A DNA stretch of 64,000 bases from VRUE01 sp036376915 (GTDB lineage Bacteria > Actinomycetota > Thermoleophilia > Solirubrobacterales > 70-9): assembly GCA_036376915.1 (NCBI GenBank), contig DASUZK010000059.1, positions 62,001 through 126,000 on the forward strand, in the 5' to 3' direction. The position numbers and the translations under genes were made by a program. The notes beneath the pieces were generated by a model that saw nothing but the letters and a program-made list of their open reading frames with translations, was not told the origin of the DNA and searched no databases. This document shows, in pieces, positions 34,115 through 42,611 of the stretch (position 1 is its first letter; every line of letters starts with the position of its first letter).

Positions 34115-34663
34115 ATGAATGATCGCCCCAATGTGTTCCTGCGGCCGTTTGAGTCCGGCGATGCGGGAGCCGTCCACCGCTGGTTCAACAACCCCGAGGC
34201 GACCGCTTCGCTGATGGAGCAGCGCGACGGGTTCTCCCTCGAGGAAGCGCAGGCCTGGGTCGAGCGGGCGATGGACGACTCGGGCGAGGATCGCAAGTAC
34301 GCGATCGCGGTAGAGGGCTTCGCCGAGCCGGTCGGCTTCACCGCGCTCTACGGGCTCTTCCGTCAGACCGCGCCGGAGCTGGGGGCGCTGATCGGCGACG
34401 ACGTGCGGGGCATGGGGGTGGGACGCCGCGCCGAGGCCCTCACCCTCGCCAAGGCCTTCGACGAGTTCGGCGCACACCGGGTATACGGACGCATCCCGGC
34501 TCGCAACGAGGTCGCGAAGAAGACCGTGGCCGGGCTGGGCTGGAAGCACGAGGGGACGATGCGGGGACACCTGCGCCGCGAGGGCCTCCCGGCCGACGAC
34601 TGCGAGGTCTGGGGCGTGCTGCCCGACGAGTTTCGCGCCGCCGCCGCCGACCTGATCCCGTGA
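34115..34663 (+). CDS. GNAT-family N-acetyltransferase (RimJ/RimL-like)
   Basis: A 182-residue acetyl-CoA-dependent transferase. The sequence VFLRPFESGDAGAVHRWFNNPEA is the start of the RimJ/RimL-like group (Acetyltransf_3), the acetyl-CoA loop is GDDVRGMGVGRRAEALTL, and VYGRIPARNEVAKKTVAGLGW is the usual end. Substrate unknown: protein N-termini, antibiotics and sugar amines are all seen in this family. Start ATG 34115 is chosen over upstream in-frame codons because the conserved fold begins there. Its TGA overlaps a GTG that opens the micro-ORF at 34660. Confidence 0.87.
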   Translation: MNDRPNVFLRPFESGDAGAVHRWFNNPEATASLMEQRDGFSLEEAQAWVERAMDDSGEDRKYAIAVEGFAEPVGFTALYGLFRQTAPELGALIGDDVRGMGVGRRAEALTLAKAFDEFGAHRVYGRIPARNEVAKKTVAGLGWKHEGTMRGHLRREGLPADDCEVWGVLPDEFRAAAADLIP

Positions 34664-34740
34664 GCGAGCCAATCGTCACGGTGATCGCCGGTTGTTCGAA
34701 TCCGTGGCGATTGGGGCGCGAACAAGAGGTTCTCCCATGA
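34660..34740 (+). CDS. 26-codon micro-ORF bridging two acetyltransferase genes
   Basis: A GTG overlapping the stop of the upstream gene (GTGA at 34660-34663) opens a frame of 26 codons (MSEPIVTVIAGC...) whose TGA overlaps the ATG of the downstream gene (ATGA at 34737-34740). The first 22 bases (34660-34681) match the start of the downstream gene (34737-34758) at 19 positions, so the micro-ORF seems to be a partial duplication of that start. It could couple translation of the two genes. No known family. Confidence 0.5.
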   Translation: MSEPIVTVIAGCSNPWRLGREQEVLP

Positions 34741-35732
34741 GCGAGCCGATCGCCACGGCCGAGCTGATCGAGGACCGGGGGGAGGCCTCGGCAAGCGAGG
34801 AGTTCTTCCGCTCGCGCCCGTTCCTCGACGCGGAAGGCGTCACCCACACCCTCCGCATCGAGACCGCCGGCGCGGAGCTGCTGGCGCCACTGATCGTGCG
34901 CCCGGTGGGCGACGGCCCCGAGCGCGACGCGATCTCCCCCTACGGCTACCCCGGCATCGCCACCTCCTTTCGCGCATCCGACATCGACCACACTCCAGGG
35001 GGGTCAATGTCGGATGCGCCATTCGATCCAGCCCAGGTGGACTTCGCCGGCACAGGCCTGGTCACCGCCTTCCTGCGCCACGCGCTCACAATCGACCCCC
35101 CGCTGCTCGGCGCGACCGAGCGCAACGTCGTCCAGATCGCGGACCTCGAGCTGCCGGCGAAGAGCCGGCCCAGCGACCGCAACCAGATCAACAAGAATCT
35201 CCGCCGCGGCTACGAGGTCCGCATCGTCCCCGGCCCCGAGACGACCTCAGCCGACCGCGCCGGCTTCCTCGCTGCCTACGAGCAGACGATGCAGCGCACC
35301 GGCGCCGCCGAGCGCTACTTCTTCTCCGCCGCTTACTTCGACCGCGTCCTCGAATCCGACCGCACCTGGCTCGCCCTCGCCCTCGCCCCCGGAGGAGAGG
35401 TCGCCGCCGCCTCGCTCGCCGCCCGCAGCGACGGCTTCCTCCACTACTACCTCAGCGGCAGCGCCGATTCCCACCTGCGCGACTCGCCGATGAAGAACGT
35501 CCTCGCCGCCCTGATCGATCTCGCGGCTGAACAGGGCCTGCCGCTCAACCTAGGCGGCGGCATAGTCCGTGGCGACAGGCTGGAGGAATTCAAGCGCGGC
35601 TTCGCCAACCGGGAGCAGCCGTGGCACACCTCAGAGATCGTCTGCGACCCAGGTGCCTACGCGCGCCTCTCCGCCGGCCGCGACGCGGGCGGCTTCTTCC
35701 CGGCCTACAGGCCGGTCGACCGGGCTAGTTGA
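34737..35732 (+). CDS. GNAT/FemAB-like acyltransferase (Acetyltransf_6 type)
   Basis: A 331-residue protein. The C-terminal half has the fold of GNAT_6/FemAB-like transferases: INKNLRRGYEVRIVPGPE, FLAAYEQTMQRTGAAERYFFS, LALALAPGGEVAAASLAARS and YLSGSADSHLRDSPMKNVLAA, with LNLGGGI and FKRGF near the end. Proteins like this occur in polysaccharide and peptidoglycan loci, where they transfer acyl or aminoacyl groups. The ATG start has AGAGG about eight bases upstream. It overlaps the convergent DUF3105 gene by eight bases. Confidence 0.82.
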   Translation: MSEPIATAELIEDRGEASASEEFFRSRPFLDAEGVTHTLRIETAGAELLAPLIVRPVGDGPERDAISPYGYPGIATSFRASDIDHTPGGSMSDAPFDPAQVDFAGTGLVTAFLRHALTIDPPLLGATERNVVQIADLELPAKSRPSDRNQINKNLRRGYEVRIVPGPETTSADRAGFLAAYEQTMQRTGAAERYFFSAAYFDRVLESDRTWLALALAPGGEVAAASLAARSDGFLHYYLSGSADSHLRDSPMKNVLAALIDLAAEQGLPLNLGGGIVRGDRLEEFKRGFANREQPWHTSEIVCDPGAYARLSAGRDAGGFFPAYRPVDRAS

Positions 35733-36504
35733 CCGTCGGTTCCAACGGCGTCGGTGCCGTCGGCTTGAACGTGTTGACCGGCTCGCCGCCGTATTTGCCC
35801 CAGGTCTCCTTGGCGAAGGCCCGGATCGCGTCGAGCGTGATCGCACCCTTGTACTCGTTGCAGCCAAGCACGTTCGTCCAGGTCGCCGCGGCCACCGCGT
35901 AAGTCATGTCTTTGTTGGGGAAGAGCAGCGTCCCGCCCCACATCGTTTCGTAGAGGCCGACCAGTTCCTCCTGGTCTCCCTCGGACAGGTCGGGGCTGTA
36001 TTGGATCGCCAGCCGCCCGTGCTCGAGCGAGTGGACGACGGCGGTTTCCTTCGGCGTTTCGCTGTAGGCGCCGTCGGCCTGGGCGATTTCGGAGTGGGTG
36101 CCCGAGTTCGGAGGGTTCGTCCCGTAGTTCGGCCCCGTGGCGGTTGCGGGGATGTGTTCGTGCCCCTCGTCTTTGAGTTTCAGCTGCAGATCGCAGTCGG
36201 CCATCTTTGCCGCTTTTTTGACGTCGGTGACCTTGGCGACCGGAGTCTCGCCCCCGGAGCGTTTGTCCGGCTGGACGCCGAACGTTTCACCGGTGCCGAC
36301 GTCGATATGCGCTTCGCCGCCCTCGTTCTTGCCGGCGGAGGAGGCTATGGCGAAGACGATGCCGACGATCACGACCAGGCCGATCACGCCCGCCACGCCG
36401 TAGCCCGCCATCAGGCGCCGCCGCTCCGACGAAGCCTGCTTCTTCTCGCGCTCCTGCCGTGCCCGGCGGAGCGCCTCCCTCTCTTCCTCCCTGCGATTAG
36501 CCAT
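35725..36504 (-). CDS. DUF3105 domain membrane protein
   Basis: A 259-residue protein with a highly charged N-terminal coiled region (REEEREALRRARQEREKK), one membrane helix (GYGVAGVIGLVVIVGIVFAIA) and an outer DUF3105 domain carrying NYGTNPPNSGTHSE, VVHSLEHGRLAIQYSPDL and the late cysteine segment VLGCNEYKGAI. The conserved His and Cys residues hint at metal binding, but the family has no assigned function. It begins 19 bases after metF on the same strand and may be co-transcribed. A TAAAAT box lies 14-20 bases before the ATG. Confidence 0.87.
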   Translation of the reverse strand: MANRREEEREALRRARQEREKKQASSERRRLMAGYGVAGVIGLVVIVGIVFAIASSAGKNEGGEAHIDVGTGETFGVQPDKRSGGETPVAKVTDVKKAAKMADCDLQLKLKDEGHEHIPATATGPNYGTNPPNSGTHSEIAQADGAYSETPKETAVVHSLEHGRLAIQYSPDLSEGDQEELVGLYETMWGGTLLFPNKDMTYAVAAATWTNVLGCNEYKGAITLDAIRAFAKETWGKYGGEPVNTFKPTAPTPLEPTVN

Positions 36505-36523
36505 GAGGCAGCGCTTATTTTAG

Positions 36524-37441
36524 TCAGAGAGACTTCGCCAAGTCGCCCGTTTCGCCCCGGCGCCTCTCCCAAGGACGCGCAGCGCGCAGCGCGCCGAGCA
36601 CCGCCCGCGTCGCCGGCGCCCGGTTCAGCGCGTAGAAGTGGATGCCGGGAGCACCCGCGACGAGCAGCTCCGCGCACTGCTGGGCGGCGTAGGCGACGCC
36701 CAGCTCGAACTCGGCCCGCTCGTCGCCTTCGGCGGCATGGAAGGCCTTCTCCAGGCGGCCGGGGATCGAGGCGTCGCAGAGCTCGCAGATCCGCTTCGTC
36801 TGCGCGAAGCTCGCCACCGGGATCACCCCGGCCAGGATCGGGACCTCGACCCCGACCGCCCGCGCGGCGGCGACGAAGTCGAAGTAGACCTGGTTGTCGA
36901 AGAAGAGCTGGGTGATCAGGAACGACGCCCCGGACTCCACCTTCGTCTTCAGGTAGGCGAGGTCGGTCTCGAGATCGGGCGCCTCGGGGTGCACCTCGGG
37001 GAAGCAGGCCCCGCCGACCGTGAAGTCCCACCCCTTTGAGATGAAGGCGGTCAGCTCCGCCGCGCTTCCCAGCCCTCCCTCGGGCTGGACGAAGTCCTCC
37101 TGCCCCCGCGGCGGGTCGCCGCGCAGGGCGAAGACGTTCTCGATCCCCGCCTCGCCGATCCGGTCCAGCGTCGCCGCCAGCCCCTCGCGCGTCTCGCCGA
37201 CGCAGCTGAGATGGGCCATGGTCTCGAACCCCAGCTCCTCCTTGAGGCCGCGGGTGATCTCCACCGTCCCCTCACGAGTCGAGCCGCCGGCCCCGTAGGT
37301 GACGGAGACGAAGTCGGGTCCCAGCTCGCGCAGCGAGCGGGCGGTGTCGAACAGCGCCGCGGTGGCCTCCGCCGTCTTCGGCGGAAAGAGCTCGACCGAG
37401 AAGGTCGGGCCCTCAGCGGCAATGATCTCGTCGATGCGCAC
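36524..37441 (-). CDS. metF: Methylenetetrahydrofolate reductase
   Basis: MetF reduces 5,10-methylene-THF to 5-methyl-THF for methionine synthesis, using FAD. The 305-residue TIM barrel shows the N-terminal SVELFPPKTAEATAALFDTA, FVSVTYGAGGSTREGTVEI, MAHLSCVGETREGL, FALRGDPP, AACFPE-type segment GGACFPEVHPEA, and QLFFDNQVYFDFV. The GTG start at 37441 fits the barrel start; no good ribosome site is visible. Bacterial MetF has this length and lacks the regulatory domain of eukaryotic enzymes. The pseudogene upstream ends 10 bases before it. Confidence 0.94.
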   Translation of the reverse strand: MRIDEIIAAEGPTFSVELFPPKTAEATAALFDTARSLRELGPDFVSVTYGAGGSTREGTVEITRGLKEELGFETMAHLSCVGETREGLAATLDRIGEAGIENVFALRGDPPRGQEDFVQPEGGLGSAAELTAFISKGWDFTVGGACFPEVHPEAPDLETDLAYLKTKVESGASFLITQLFFDNQVYFDFVAAARAVGVEVPILAGVIPVASFAQTKRICELCDASIPGRLEKAFHAAEGDERAEFELGVAYAAQQCAELLVAGAPGIHFYALNRAPATRAVLGALRAARPWERRRGETGDLAKSL

Positions 37442-37451
37442 GGGGCGGAGG

Positions 37452-37780
37452 TTAGCCGCCCCGCCGCTCAACCCTCGCCTGGAAGAAGGCCTGGATGTCC
37501 TCCAGCCGCTTGCCCTTGGTCTCGGGGACGAACTTCCAGCAGAAGGCGAGGGTGAGGAGTCCGATCCCACCGTAGAGCCAAAAGGCACCCGGCCGCCCGA
37601 GCGCTTCGATCAGGCCCTGGGCGAAGCTGCTCAAGCCGAAGTCGGTCTTGATGAAGAGCAGCGCCCCGGCGATGACGCCGGTGTCGTAGCCGAAGAGCAG
37701 CCCTCCGAGCCCGGCGATCGCGGCCGTCAGCACGACGTTGCGTCGTGCCCCCTCCGGGACGCCTCGAGCCCGTCGGTCAT
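37452..37780 (-). pseudogene. Remnant of an MFS sugar porter with a large internal deletion and a frameshift
   Basis: The first piece, RNVVLTAAIAGLGGLLFGYDTG followed by VIAGALLFIKTDFGL, is the start of a sugar-porter family transporter. It runs straight into LGRPGAFWLYGGIGLLTLAF followed by CWKFVPETKGKRLEDIQAFF, which is the last helix and C-terminal signature. Sugar porters usually have about 450-480 residues, so some 350 internal residues are gone. The likely original ATG at 37778-37780 (MTDGLEASRRG) is in another frame and ends at a TGA after 17 codons; an indel in the C run at 37748-37752 would join it to the remnant. Non-functional. Confidence 0.85.
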
Positions 37781-38186
37781 CCGGCGCGACCGTATAGGTG
37801 CTCCCGTACGGGGCATTTCTCCGGAGTTTGCGGGAACGTATTCGTCGCCCCCCTGGTGCCCCGGCAGAGGGCGCGCTAAGTTCGATCTGCGACTGGGAGA
37901 GACAGGATCCGCGGAAGCCAGCGGACACCGTCTCGAAGGTGGCGCAACGAGCTTCAGGCGCGAAGGCTACGCGCCGGCAGGCAACCGAGCGCCGTCCCCG
38001 GTCGCGTTTTCGTGCGCTGGCCGATCTGTCTGGACGAGTGCCTATGTTGAGCCTGGCCGCCGAGCTCCTGCCCTCGTCGACCAGCGTGCCGGGACGCAGT
38101 TCGGGAGCCGGGCGTTGCTGGTGCCCCGTGAGTGCCTCCAGCGACATAGCCCGCCCGCTCCCCACCCCTATGCGAGGATCTCGGCG
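37781..38186. other. 406-base gap without a gene
   Basis: No open frame with family features is present on either strand. A perfect TCCGC/GCGGA hairpin lies at about 37908-37925. The segment 37892-37975 has, in order, short strings that recall a glycine riboswitch, but the key GAGAG:CUCUC pairing is not there. The part nearest the transporter remnant may be its old promoter region. Confidence 0.5.
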
Positions 38187-38933
38187 ATGAGCGGGGAGCT
38201 TCGCTACGAGCGGGTGGGGGCAGCGGCGGTGCTGACGATCGACCGGCCGGAGCGCCGCAACGCGATCGATGCCGCCGCCGCCGAGCTGTTTCGCCAGGGC
38301 CTGGACGATTTCGAGGCCGACGACGAGGCGCGCGTCTTGGTCCTCACCGGCGCTGGCGGCGCCTTCTGCGCCGGGGCCGACCTCAAGGCGATGAACCTCG
38401 ACGTCACCCACCCCAGCGGGCCGATGGGCCCGACTCGCCTGACGCCCTCCAAGCCGGCGATCGCGGCAGTCGACGGATGGTGCCTCGCCGGCGGCGTCGA
38501 GCTCGCGCTCTGGTGCGACATGCGCATCGCCACGCCGCAATCGACCTTTGGCCTTTTCGAGCGTCGCTGGGGCGTGCCTCTCCTCGATGGCGGCACCCAG
38601 CGCCTGCCCCGCATCGTCGGCATGGGCCGGGCCCTGGAGCTGATCCTCACCGGCCGCGCCGTGGAGGTCGAGGAGGCGCACCGGATCGGCCTCGTCAACG
38701 AGATCGTCGAGCCGGGCAAGCACCTCGACCGAGCCCTGGAGCTCGCCGAGCGCATAGCCGGCTTTCCTCAGGAGACCATGCTTGCCGATCGCCGCGGCGC
38801 GATCGAAGGCTTCGGCCAGCCTCTCGCCGACGGCCTCGACCTGGAGCGCCGCCTGGGAAACGAGGTCCTCGACGTCGCCGTCCGCGGCGCAAAGAAATTC
38901 GCCGACGGCGCCGGCCGTCACGGCGAGTTCTGA
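38187..38933 (+). CDS. Enoyl-CoA hydratase/isomerase family protein
   Basis: A 248-residue crotonase-fold protein. Signature parts are LTIDRPERRNAIDAAAAELF, LTGAGGAFCAGADLKAMN (oxyanion hole) and KPAIAAVDGWCLAGGVELAL with LWCDMRIATPQSTFGLFERRWG. One catalytic Glu of enoyl-CoA hydratases appears as the Glu in GGVELALWCD; the second site is FERRWGVPLLDGG. Members hydrate trans-2-enoyl-CoA in fatty-acid degradation, but isomerases and others share the fold. No beta-oxidation genes are next to it. The nearby TetR gene is convergent; such repressors often control acyl-CoA genes. Confidence 0.92.
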   Translation: MSGELRYERVGAAAVLTIDRPERRNAIDAAAAELFRQGLDDFEADDEARVLVLTGAGGAFCAGADLKAMNLDVTHPSGPMGPTRLTPSKPAIAAVDGWCLAGGVELALWCDMRIATPQSTFGLFERRWGVPLLDGGTQRLPRIVGMGRALELILTGRAVEVEEAHRIGLVNEIVEPGKHLDRALELAERIAGFPQETMLADRRGAIEGFGQPLADGLDLERRLGNEVLDVAVRGAKKFADGAGRHGEF

Positions 38934-38977
38934 TCTCTCCCAAGCTAGCGCCGCCTTTCGTAGCCCCGATGGCTCGA

Positions 38978-39670
38978 CTAAGCCAAGCCGCCCCGGGACT
39001 TCGTCACCCGGCGCATCTCGTCTTCCGCTTCCTCGGGCCCGAGGTAGGGCATCAGCACGGCGAAGACGAGGTCGGGGAGGATCCGCTGCAGCTCCGGGCC
39101 TCGGCCGGCGCGGATCTCGTCGAAGATCATCGAGGTCGCGCCGCCGATCGCGAAGCGGGCGGTGTCGGCCGGCAGCTCCTCGCTCTGGCTGGAGTACTCG
39201 CGACCCTCTTCGAGGAACGGGGTGAAGCGGGCGAGCGCGGCTCGGTAGCGTGCTCGCGCATCGTCGCCGGCGGCGGTCACCTCGACCATCGCCATCCGCG
39301 CGATGTCGGCCTCGGCCGCCAGCAGCTCGACCAGGGCGCCGAGGCCGACGGCGATCCGCTCGGGCCAGGGCTCTCCCGCGGCCGACTCGAAGGCGCTGGT
39401 GACGTGGGCGACGAGGACGTCGATCACGGCGTCGTAGGCCTCGAGGAAGCAGGCGGCCTTGTCGTCGAACATCTCGTAGAAGGTGGCCCTGGAGACGCCG
39501 GCGACCTCGATCACGTCGGTGACCGTGGTCGCCTCGTAGCCCTTGGCCGCGGCGACCCGGACCATCGCCTCGAGCAGCCGCTCGCGCTGAGAGCGAACCA
39601 CGTAGGCGCGGGGCAGGCCGTGGCGCCCGCTCGGCAGACGCTCTGGATTCGAAGTCGATGACGAATCCAT
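38978..39670 (-). CDS. TetR/AcrR family transcriptional regulator
   Basis: A 230-residue one-component regulator. The N-terminal helix-turn-helix is seen in RERLLEAMVRVAAAKGYEA, TTVTDVIEVAGVSRATFYEMFDDKAACFLEAYDA (given by its ends), followed by a ligand domain. The leading segment PERLPSGRHGLPRAYVVRSQ is shared with the regulators at 41841 and in the second half of 42612, so these genes are relatives by duplication. Start ATG 39670 is used; upstream in-frame codons would add an unrelated tail. It is divergent from the UDP-sugar dehydrogenase. Confidence 0.9.
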   Translation of the reverse strand: MDSSSTSNPERLPSGRHGLPRAYVVRSQRERLLEAMVRVAAAKGYEATTVTDVIEVAGVSRATFYEMFDDKAACFLEAYDAVIDVLVAHVTSAFESAAGEPWPERIAVGLGALVELLAAEADIARMAMVEVTAAGDDARARYRAALARFTPFLEEGREYSSQSEELPADTARFAIGGATSMIFDEIRAGRGPELQRILPDLVFAVLMPYLGPEEAEDEMRRVTKSRGGLA

Positions 39671-39779
39671 GCAGTCAGCGTAGGGCAGCGGCAGCAGACT
39701 GTCCAACGGGTTTCGCAGCCGGTCGCCCAGCCCTCGCCACAACGTCCAACCGGCCCTCCCCGATGCCTACACTGCGGAA

Positions 39780-41027
39780 ATGAAGATCGGGATAGTCGGC
39801 CTCGGATACGTCGGCCTGCCCCTTGCCGTCGCCTTTGCCGAGGCCGGAGACGAGGTCGTCGGGCTCGACACGGATTCCCGCAAGATCGAGGGCACGAACG
39901 CCGGCCGCAGCCACGTCGAGGACATTCCCGACGCCGTGCTTGCCCCCCTGCGCGAGCGCCTGCGCGCCACCGCCAACCAGGCGGATCTCGCCTCATGCGA
40001 AGCGATCGTGATCTGCGTCCCCACCCCGTTGACGGGCTCGCGCGAGCCCGATCTCACCTACATGCTCGAATCGGCGACGGCGCTCTCGAGCGTGCTCCAG
40101 CCCGGGCAGCTGGTCGTGCTCGAGTCGACGACCTATCCCGGCACCACTCGCGAGCGGCTGCTGCCGATCCTCGAGGAGTCGGGGCTCTCCGCCGGCCGTG
40201 ACTTCCACCTCGCCTTCTCCCCGGAGCGGATCGACCCCGGTCGCACCGACTACACCGTCCGCACCACGCCGAAGCTCGTCGGCGGTCTCACGCCGACGTG
40301 CTCTGAGCGCGCCGAGGCCCTCTACTCGCGAATCTGCGACGAGGTCGTGGTCCTGACGACGCCGGAGGCGGCCGAGCTCTCGAAGCTGCTGGAGAACATC
40401 TTCCGCTCGGTCAACATCGCGCTCGTCAACGAGCTGGCGCAGCTCTGCGATCGGCTCGGGATCGACGTCTGGGAGGTGATCGACGCGGCGTCGACCAAGC
40501 CCTTCGGCTTCATGCGCTTCGATCCCGGCCCGGGAATGGGCGGGCACTGCCTTCCGGTCGACCCGTTCTACCTCGCCTTCAAGGCGCGCGAGCACGACTT
40601 CTACCCGGAGTTCATCGAGCTGGCGGGCAAGGTCAACCAGACCCAGCCGGCCTTCTGCGTGGAACGGATCGCGCGCGCCCTGAACGAGGCGGGGAAGCCG
40701 GTCCGGGACTCGAAGATCCTCCTCCTCGGCGTCAGCTACAAGGCCGGTGTCGGCGACGTCCGCGAGTCGCCGGCCCTGACGATCGCCAAGCGCCTGGTCG
40801 ATCTCGGCGGCGACGTCTCCTACCACGACCCACACGTCCCTCGCCTCTCCGACCTCGGCCTCGACTCGGTCGACCTGGCCGAGGGCCTCGCCGCCACCGA
40901 CCTCGCCGCCATAGTCACCGCCCATCCCAACCTCGACTACGAGAACGTGGTGTCCAGCGCCCCGCTGGTGGTCGATTTCCGCGGCGTGACCCGCGGGATC
41001 GAGGCGGAGAACCTGGTCAGGCTCTAG
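39780..41027 (+). CDS. UDP-sugar 6-dehydrogenase (UDP-GlcNAc/ManNAc dehydrogenase type)
   Basis: A 415-residue NAD-dependent enzyme that oxidises C6 of a UDP-sugar to a uronic acid in two steps. It shows the Rossmann start KIGIVGLGYVGLPLAVAFAEAG, the motif ICVPTPLTGSREPDLTYM, ESTTYPGTTRE, FSPERIDPGRTDY, the structural LLENIFRSVNIALVNELA and the catalytic cysteine in GPGMGGHCLPVDP. The ERIDPG string and GGHCLPVDP are of the WbpA/WecC group rather than plain UDP-glucose dehydrogenase. It probably feeds the surface-polysaccharide genes at 23-34 kb, although it is 6 kb away. Confidence 0.92.
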   Translation: MKIGIVGLGYVGLPLAVAFAEAGDEVVGLDTDSRKIEGTNAGRSHVEDIPDAVLAPLRERLRATANQADLASCEAIVICVPTPLTGSREPDLTYMLESATALSSVLQPGQLVVLESTTYPGTTRERLLPILEESGLSAGRDFHLAFSPERIDPGRTDYTVRTTPKLVGGLTPTCSERAEALYSRICDEVVVLTTPEAAELSKLLENIFRSVNIALVNELAQLCDRLGIDVWEVIDAASTKPFGFMRFDPGPGMGGHCLPVDPFYLAFKAREHDFYPEFIELAGKVNQTQPAFCVERIARALNEAGKPVRDSKILLLGVSYKAGVGDVRESPALTIAKRLVDLGGDVSYHDPHVPRLSDLGLDSVDLAEGLAATDLAAIVTAHPNLDYENVVSSAPLVVDFRGVTRGIEAENLVRL

Positions 41028-41054
41028 AGCCCCGCAGACACGCGGAGTTACGAG

Positions 41055-41741
41055 TCAGGCTTTGGCCGCCTGCATCTCCTCCTCGGCTACATCGGAGCCG
41101 AAGTAGGGCAGGACCGCGAAGTACATGAACTCAGGCAGCAGCTCGCGGAAACCGTCGTTCGCCCCTGTCGCCAGCCGGGCGTGGACGACCGCGTGGATGC
41201 CGGCGACGATGCCCTCCGGGGCGATCGGCGGCGGCGACTCGCCCGTGGTCGCTCGTGCCGAATCGATGAAATCGGTGATCCGCTCCATCGCCTCCGAGCG
41301 TTTCTCCAGTGCCTTGGGCCCCGCTGCATGGACCTCGACGATCAGGGCTCGGCCGAGATCGGGCTCGCCGTCGAGTGCCTGCAGCAGGGCACCAAGGCCC
41401 GCGCGCAATTTGCCCTGCCAGGTCTTCTCGGGGTCGGCGGCTGTCTGCACCAGCGCTTCCACCCGCGCCACGCCGAAGTCGAATGCCTCCAGGTAGCAGG
41501 TGTCCTTGTCCGGAAAGAGGTCGTAGAAGGCCTGCCTGTAGAGGCCCGCCGAGTCGAGCACCGCGCGTACGGACGTCGCGTCGTAGCCGTTCGACCCGAC
41601 CGAGTGGAGCATCCCCTCCAGGATCCTTTCGCGCTTGGGTGAAATCACCAGCTTGAGTGTGGAAGCGTGGGTAGACGTTTGCCCCATCGCGCCGGCCTCC
41701 TCAGCCCCTGCCAGGACCTTGGTTGCGGCCTGCTCTCCCAT
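41055..41741 (-). CDS. TetR family transcriptional regulator
   Basis: A 228-residue regulator with a helix-turn-helix (RERILEGMLHSVGSNGYDA, then TSVRAVLDSAGLYRQAFYDLF) and a ligand domain ending FRELLPEFMYFAVLPYFGSD. The recognition helix is less typical (GLYRQAFYDLF in place of GVSRATFYEHF). Divergent from the TetR gene at 41841, with a shared 99-base promoter region that contains a near-palindrome. The C-terminal MYFAVLPYFG segment resembles the other three regulators of the cluster. Confidence 0.88.
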   Translation of the reverse strand: MGEQAATKVLAGAEEAGAMGQTSTHASTLKLVISPKRERILEGMLHSVGSNGYDATSVRAVLDSAGLYRQAFYDLFPDKDTCYLEAFDFGVARVEALVQTAADPEKTWQGKLRAGLGALLQALDGEPDLGRALIVEVHAAGPKALEKRSEAMERITDFIDSARATTGESPPPIAPEGIVAGIHAVVHARLATGANDGFRELLPEFMYFAVLPYFGSDVAEEEMQAAKA

Positions 41742-41800
41742 TCCGATCCTTCCTCTACTCGATCAGGGGAACCGCTTGTCTGGGCCTCGGTACTGTAACG

Positions 41801-41815
41801 GTATTCGGCCGATAC
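41801..41815. promoter_or_regulatory. Putative TetR operator in the divergent promoter region
   Basis: GTATTCGGCCGATAC has the perfect core TCGGCCGA and flanks that pair after one skipped base. It lies between the two divergent TetR genes (starts 41741 and 41841), where auto-regulating repressors usually bind. A second looser dyad, TACTGTAACGGTA, is directly to its left. Confidence 0.45.
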
Positions 41816-41840
41816 GTCCAGCTTGGAATAAGGAACTGCT

Positions 41841-42533
41841 GTGGGTACCCTGGCTTTTGTGGCCGAGCACGCCCCTCAGGCGACCAGGATGCCGCCGGGA
41901 AGGCACCCGCTGTCGCGGGAGTTCATCACCCAGCACCAGCGCGCCCGGATCATCGCCGCCCTTGCCGAGGAGACCGTCGAGAAGGGCTACCGGGCCGTCA
42001 CCGTCGCCGACATCGTAAGCCGGGCGGGGATCGCCCGCAACACCTTCTACGAGAACTTCTCCTCGAAGGAGGATTGCTTCCTCTCCGCCTCGGAGTATGC
42101 GGTCACCGAGGCCCTGCGGCGCGTCGTCGACGCCGCCAGCAAGGTCGACAGCTGGCCGGCCCGGGTGAACGCCGGCCTCGCGGCCTTCCTCCACTACGTC
42201 GCGGGCGAGTCGGCGCTCGCCCGCACCTGCATCGTCGAGGCGCTTTCCGCCGGGCCCGCCGCGGTCGAGCGCTACGAGCGCTCGATCCAGGCCTTCGTGC
42301 CGCTGTTCCGCATGGGCCGCAAGATCTCGTCGAAGGGCGAGGAGCTGCCGGACACGCTGGAGGAGACGATCGTCGGCGGAATCTTCTGGATCCTCTACCA
42401 GCGCATCATCATGGGCCAGGCCGAGCAGATCGAGGACCTGCTGCCGGAGTTGGTGGAGTTCTCGCTCACTCCTTACCTAGGCGCCGAGGCGGCCAAGCGG
42501 ACCTCAGCCGAAGCGCCGCCGACAGCAGGCTGA
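41841..42533 (+). CDS. TetR family transcriptional regulator
   Basis: A 230-residue regulator: leader RMPPGRHPLSREFITQHQRA, helix-turn-helix AALAEETVEKGYRAVTVADI and GIARNTFYENFSSKEDCFL, then a ligand domain with RTCIVEALSAGPAAVERYER and ELVEFSLTPYLGAEAAK. The GTG start has AAGGA seven bases upstream; the ATG 16 codons later would cut off only the variable leader. Nearly all conserved strings recur in the second half of the next gene, which marks a recent common origin. Ligand and targets unknown. Confidence 0.9.
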   Translation: MGTLAFVAEHAPQATRMPPGRHPLSREFITQHQRARIIAALAEETVEKGYRAVTVADIVSRAGIARNTFYENFSSKEDCFLSASEYAVTEALRRVVDAASKVDSWPARVNAGLAAFLHYVAGESALARTCIVEALSAGPAAVERYERSIQAFVPLFRMGRKISSKGEELPDTLEETIVGGIFWILYQRIIMGQAEQIEDLLPELVEFSLTPYLGAEAAKRTSAEAPPTAG

Positions 42534-42611
42534 GCCAAGGCGGGGACTGGGGGCCCGTGATCTAGTGCTCGGTTCGCCAAATCGACGCCGGACTCATCGA
42601 ACGGAGCGCTG

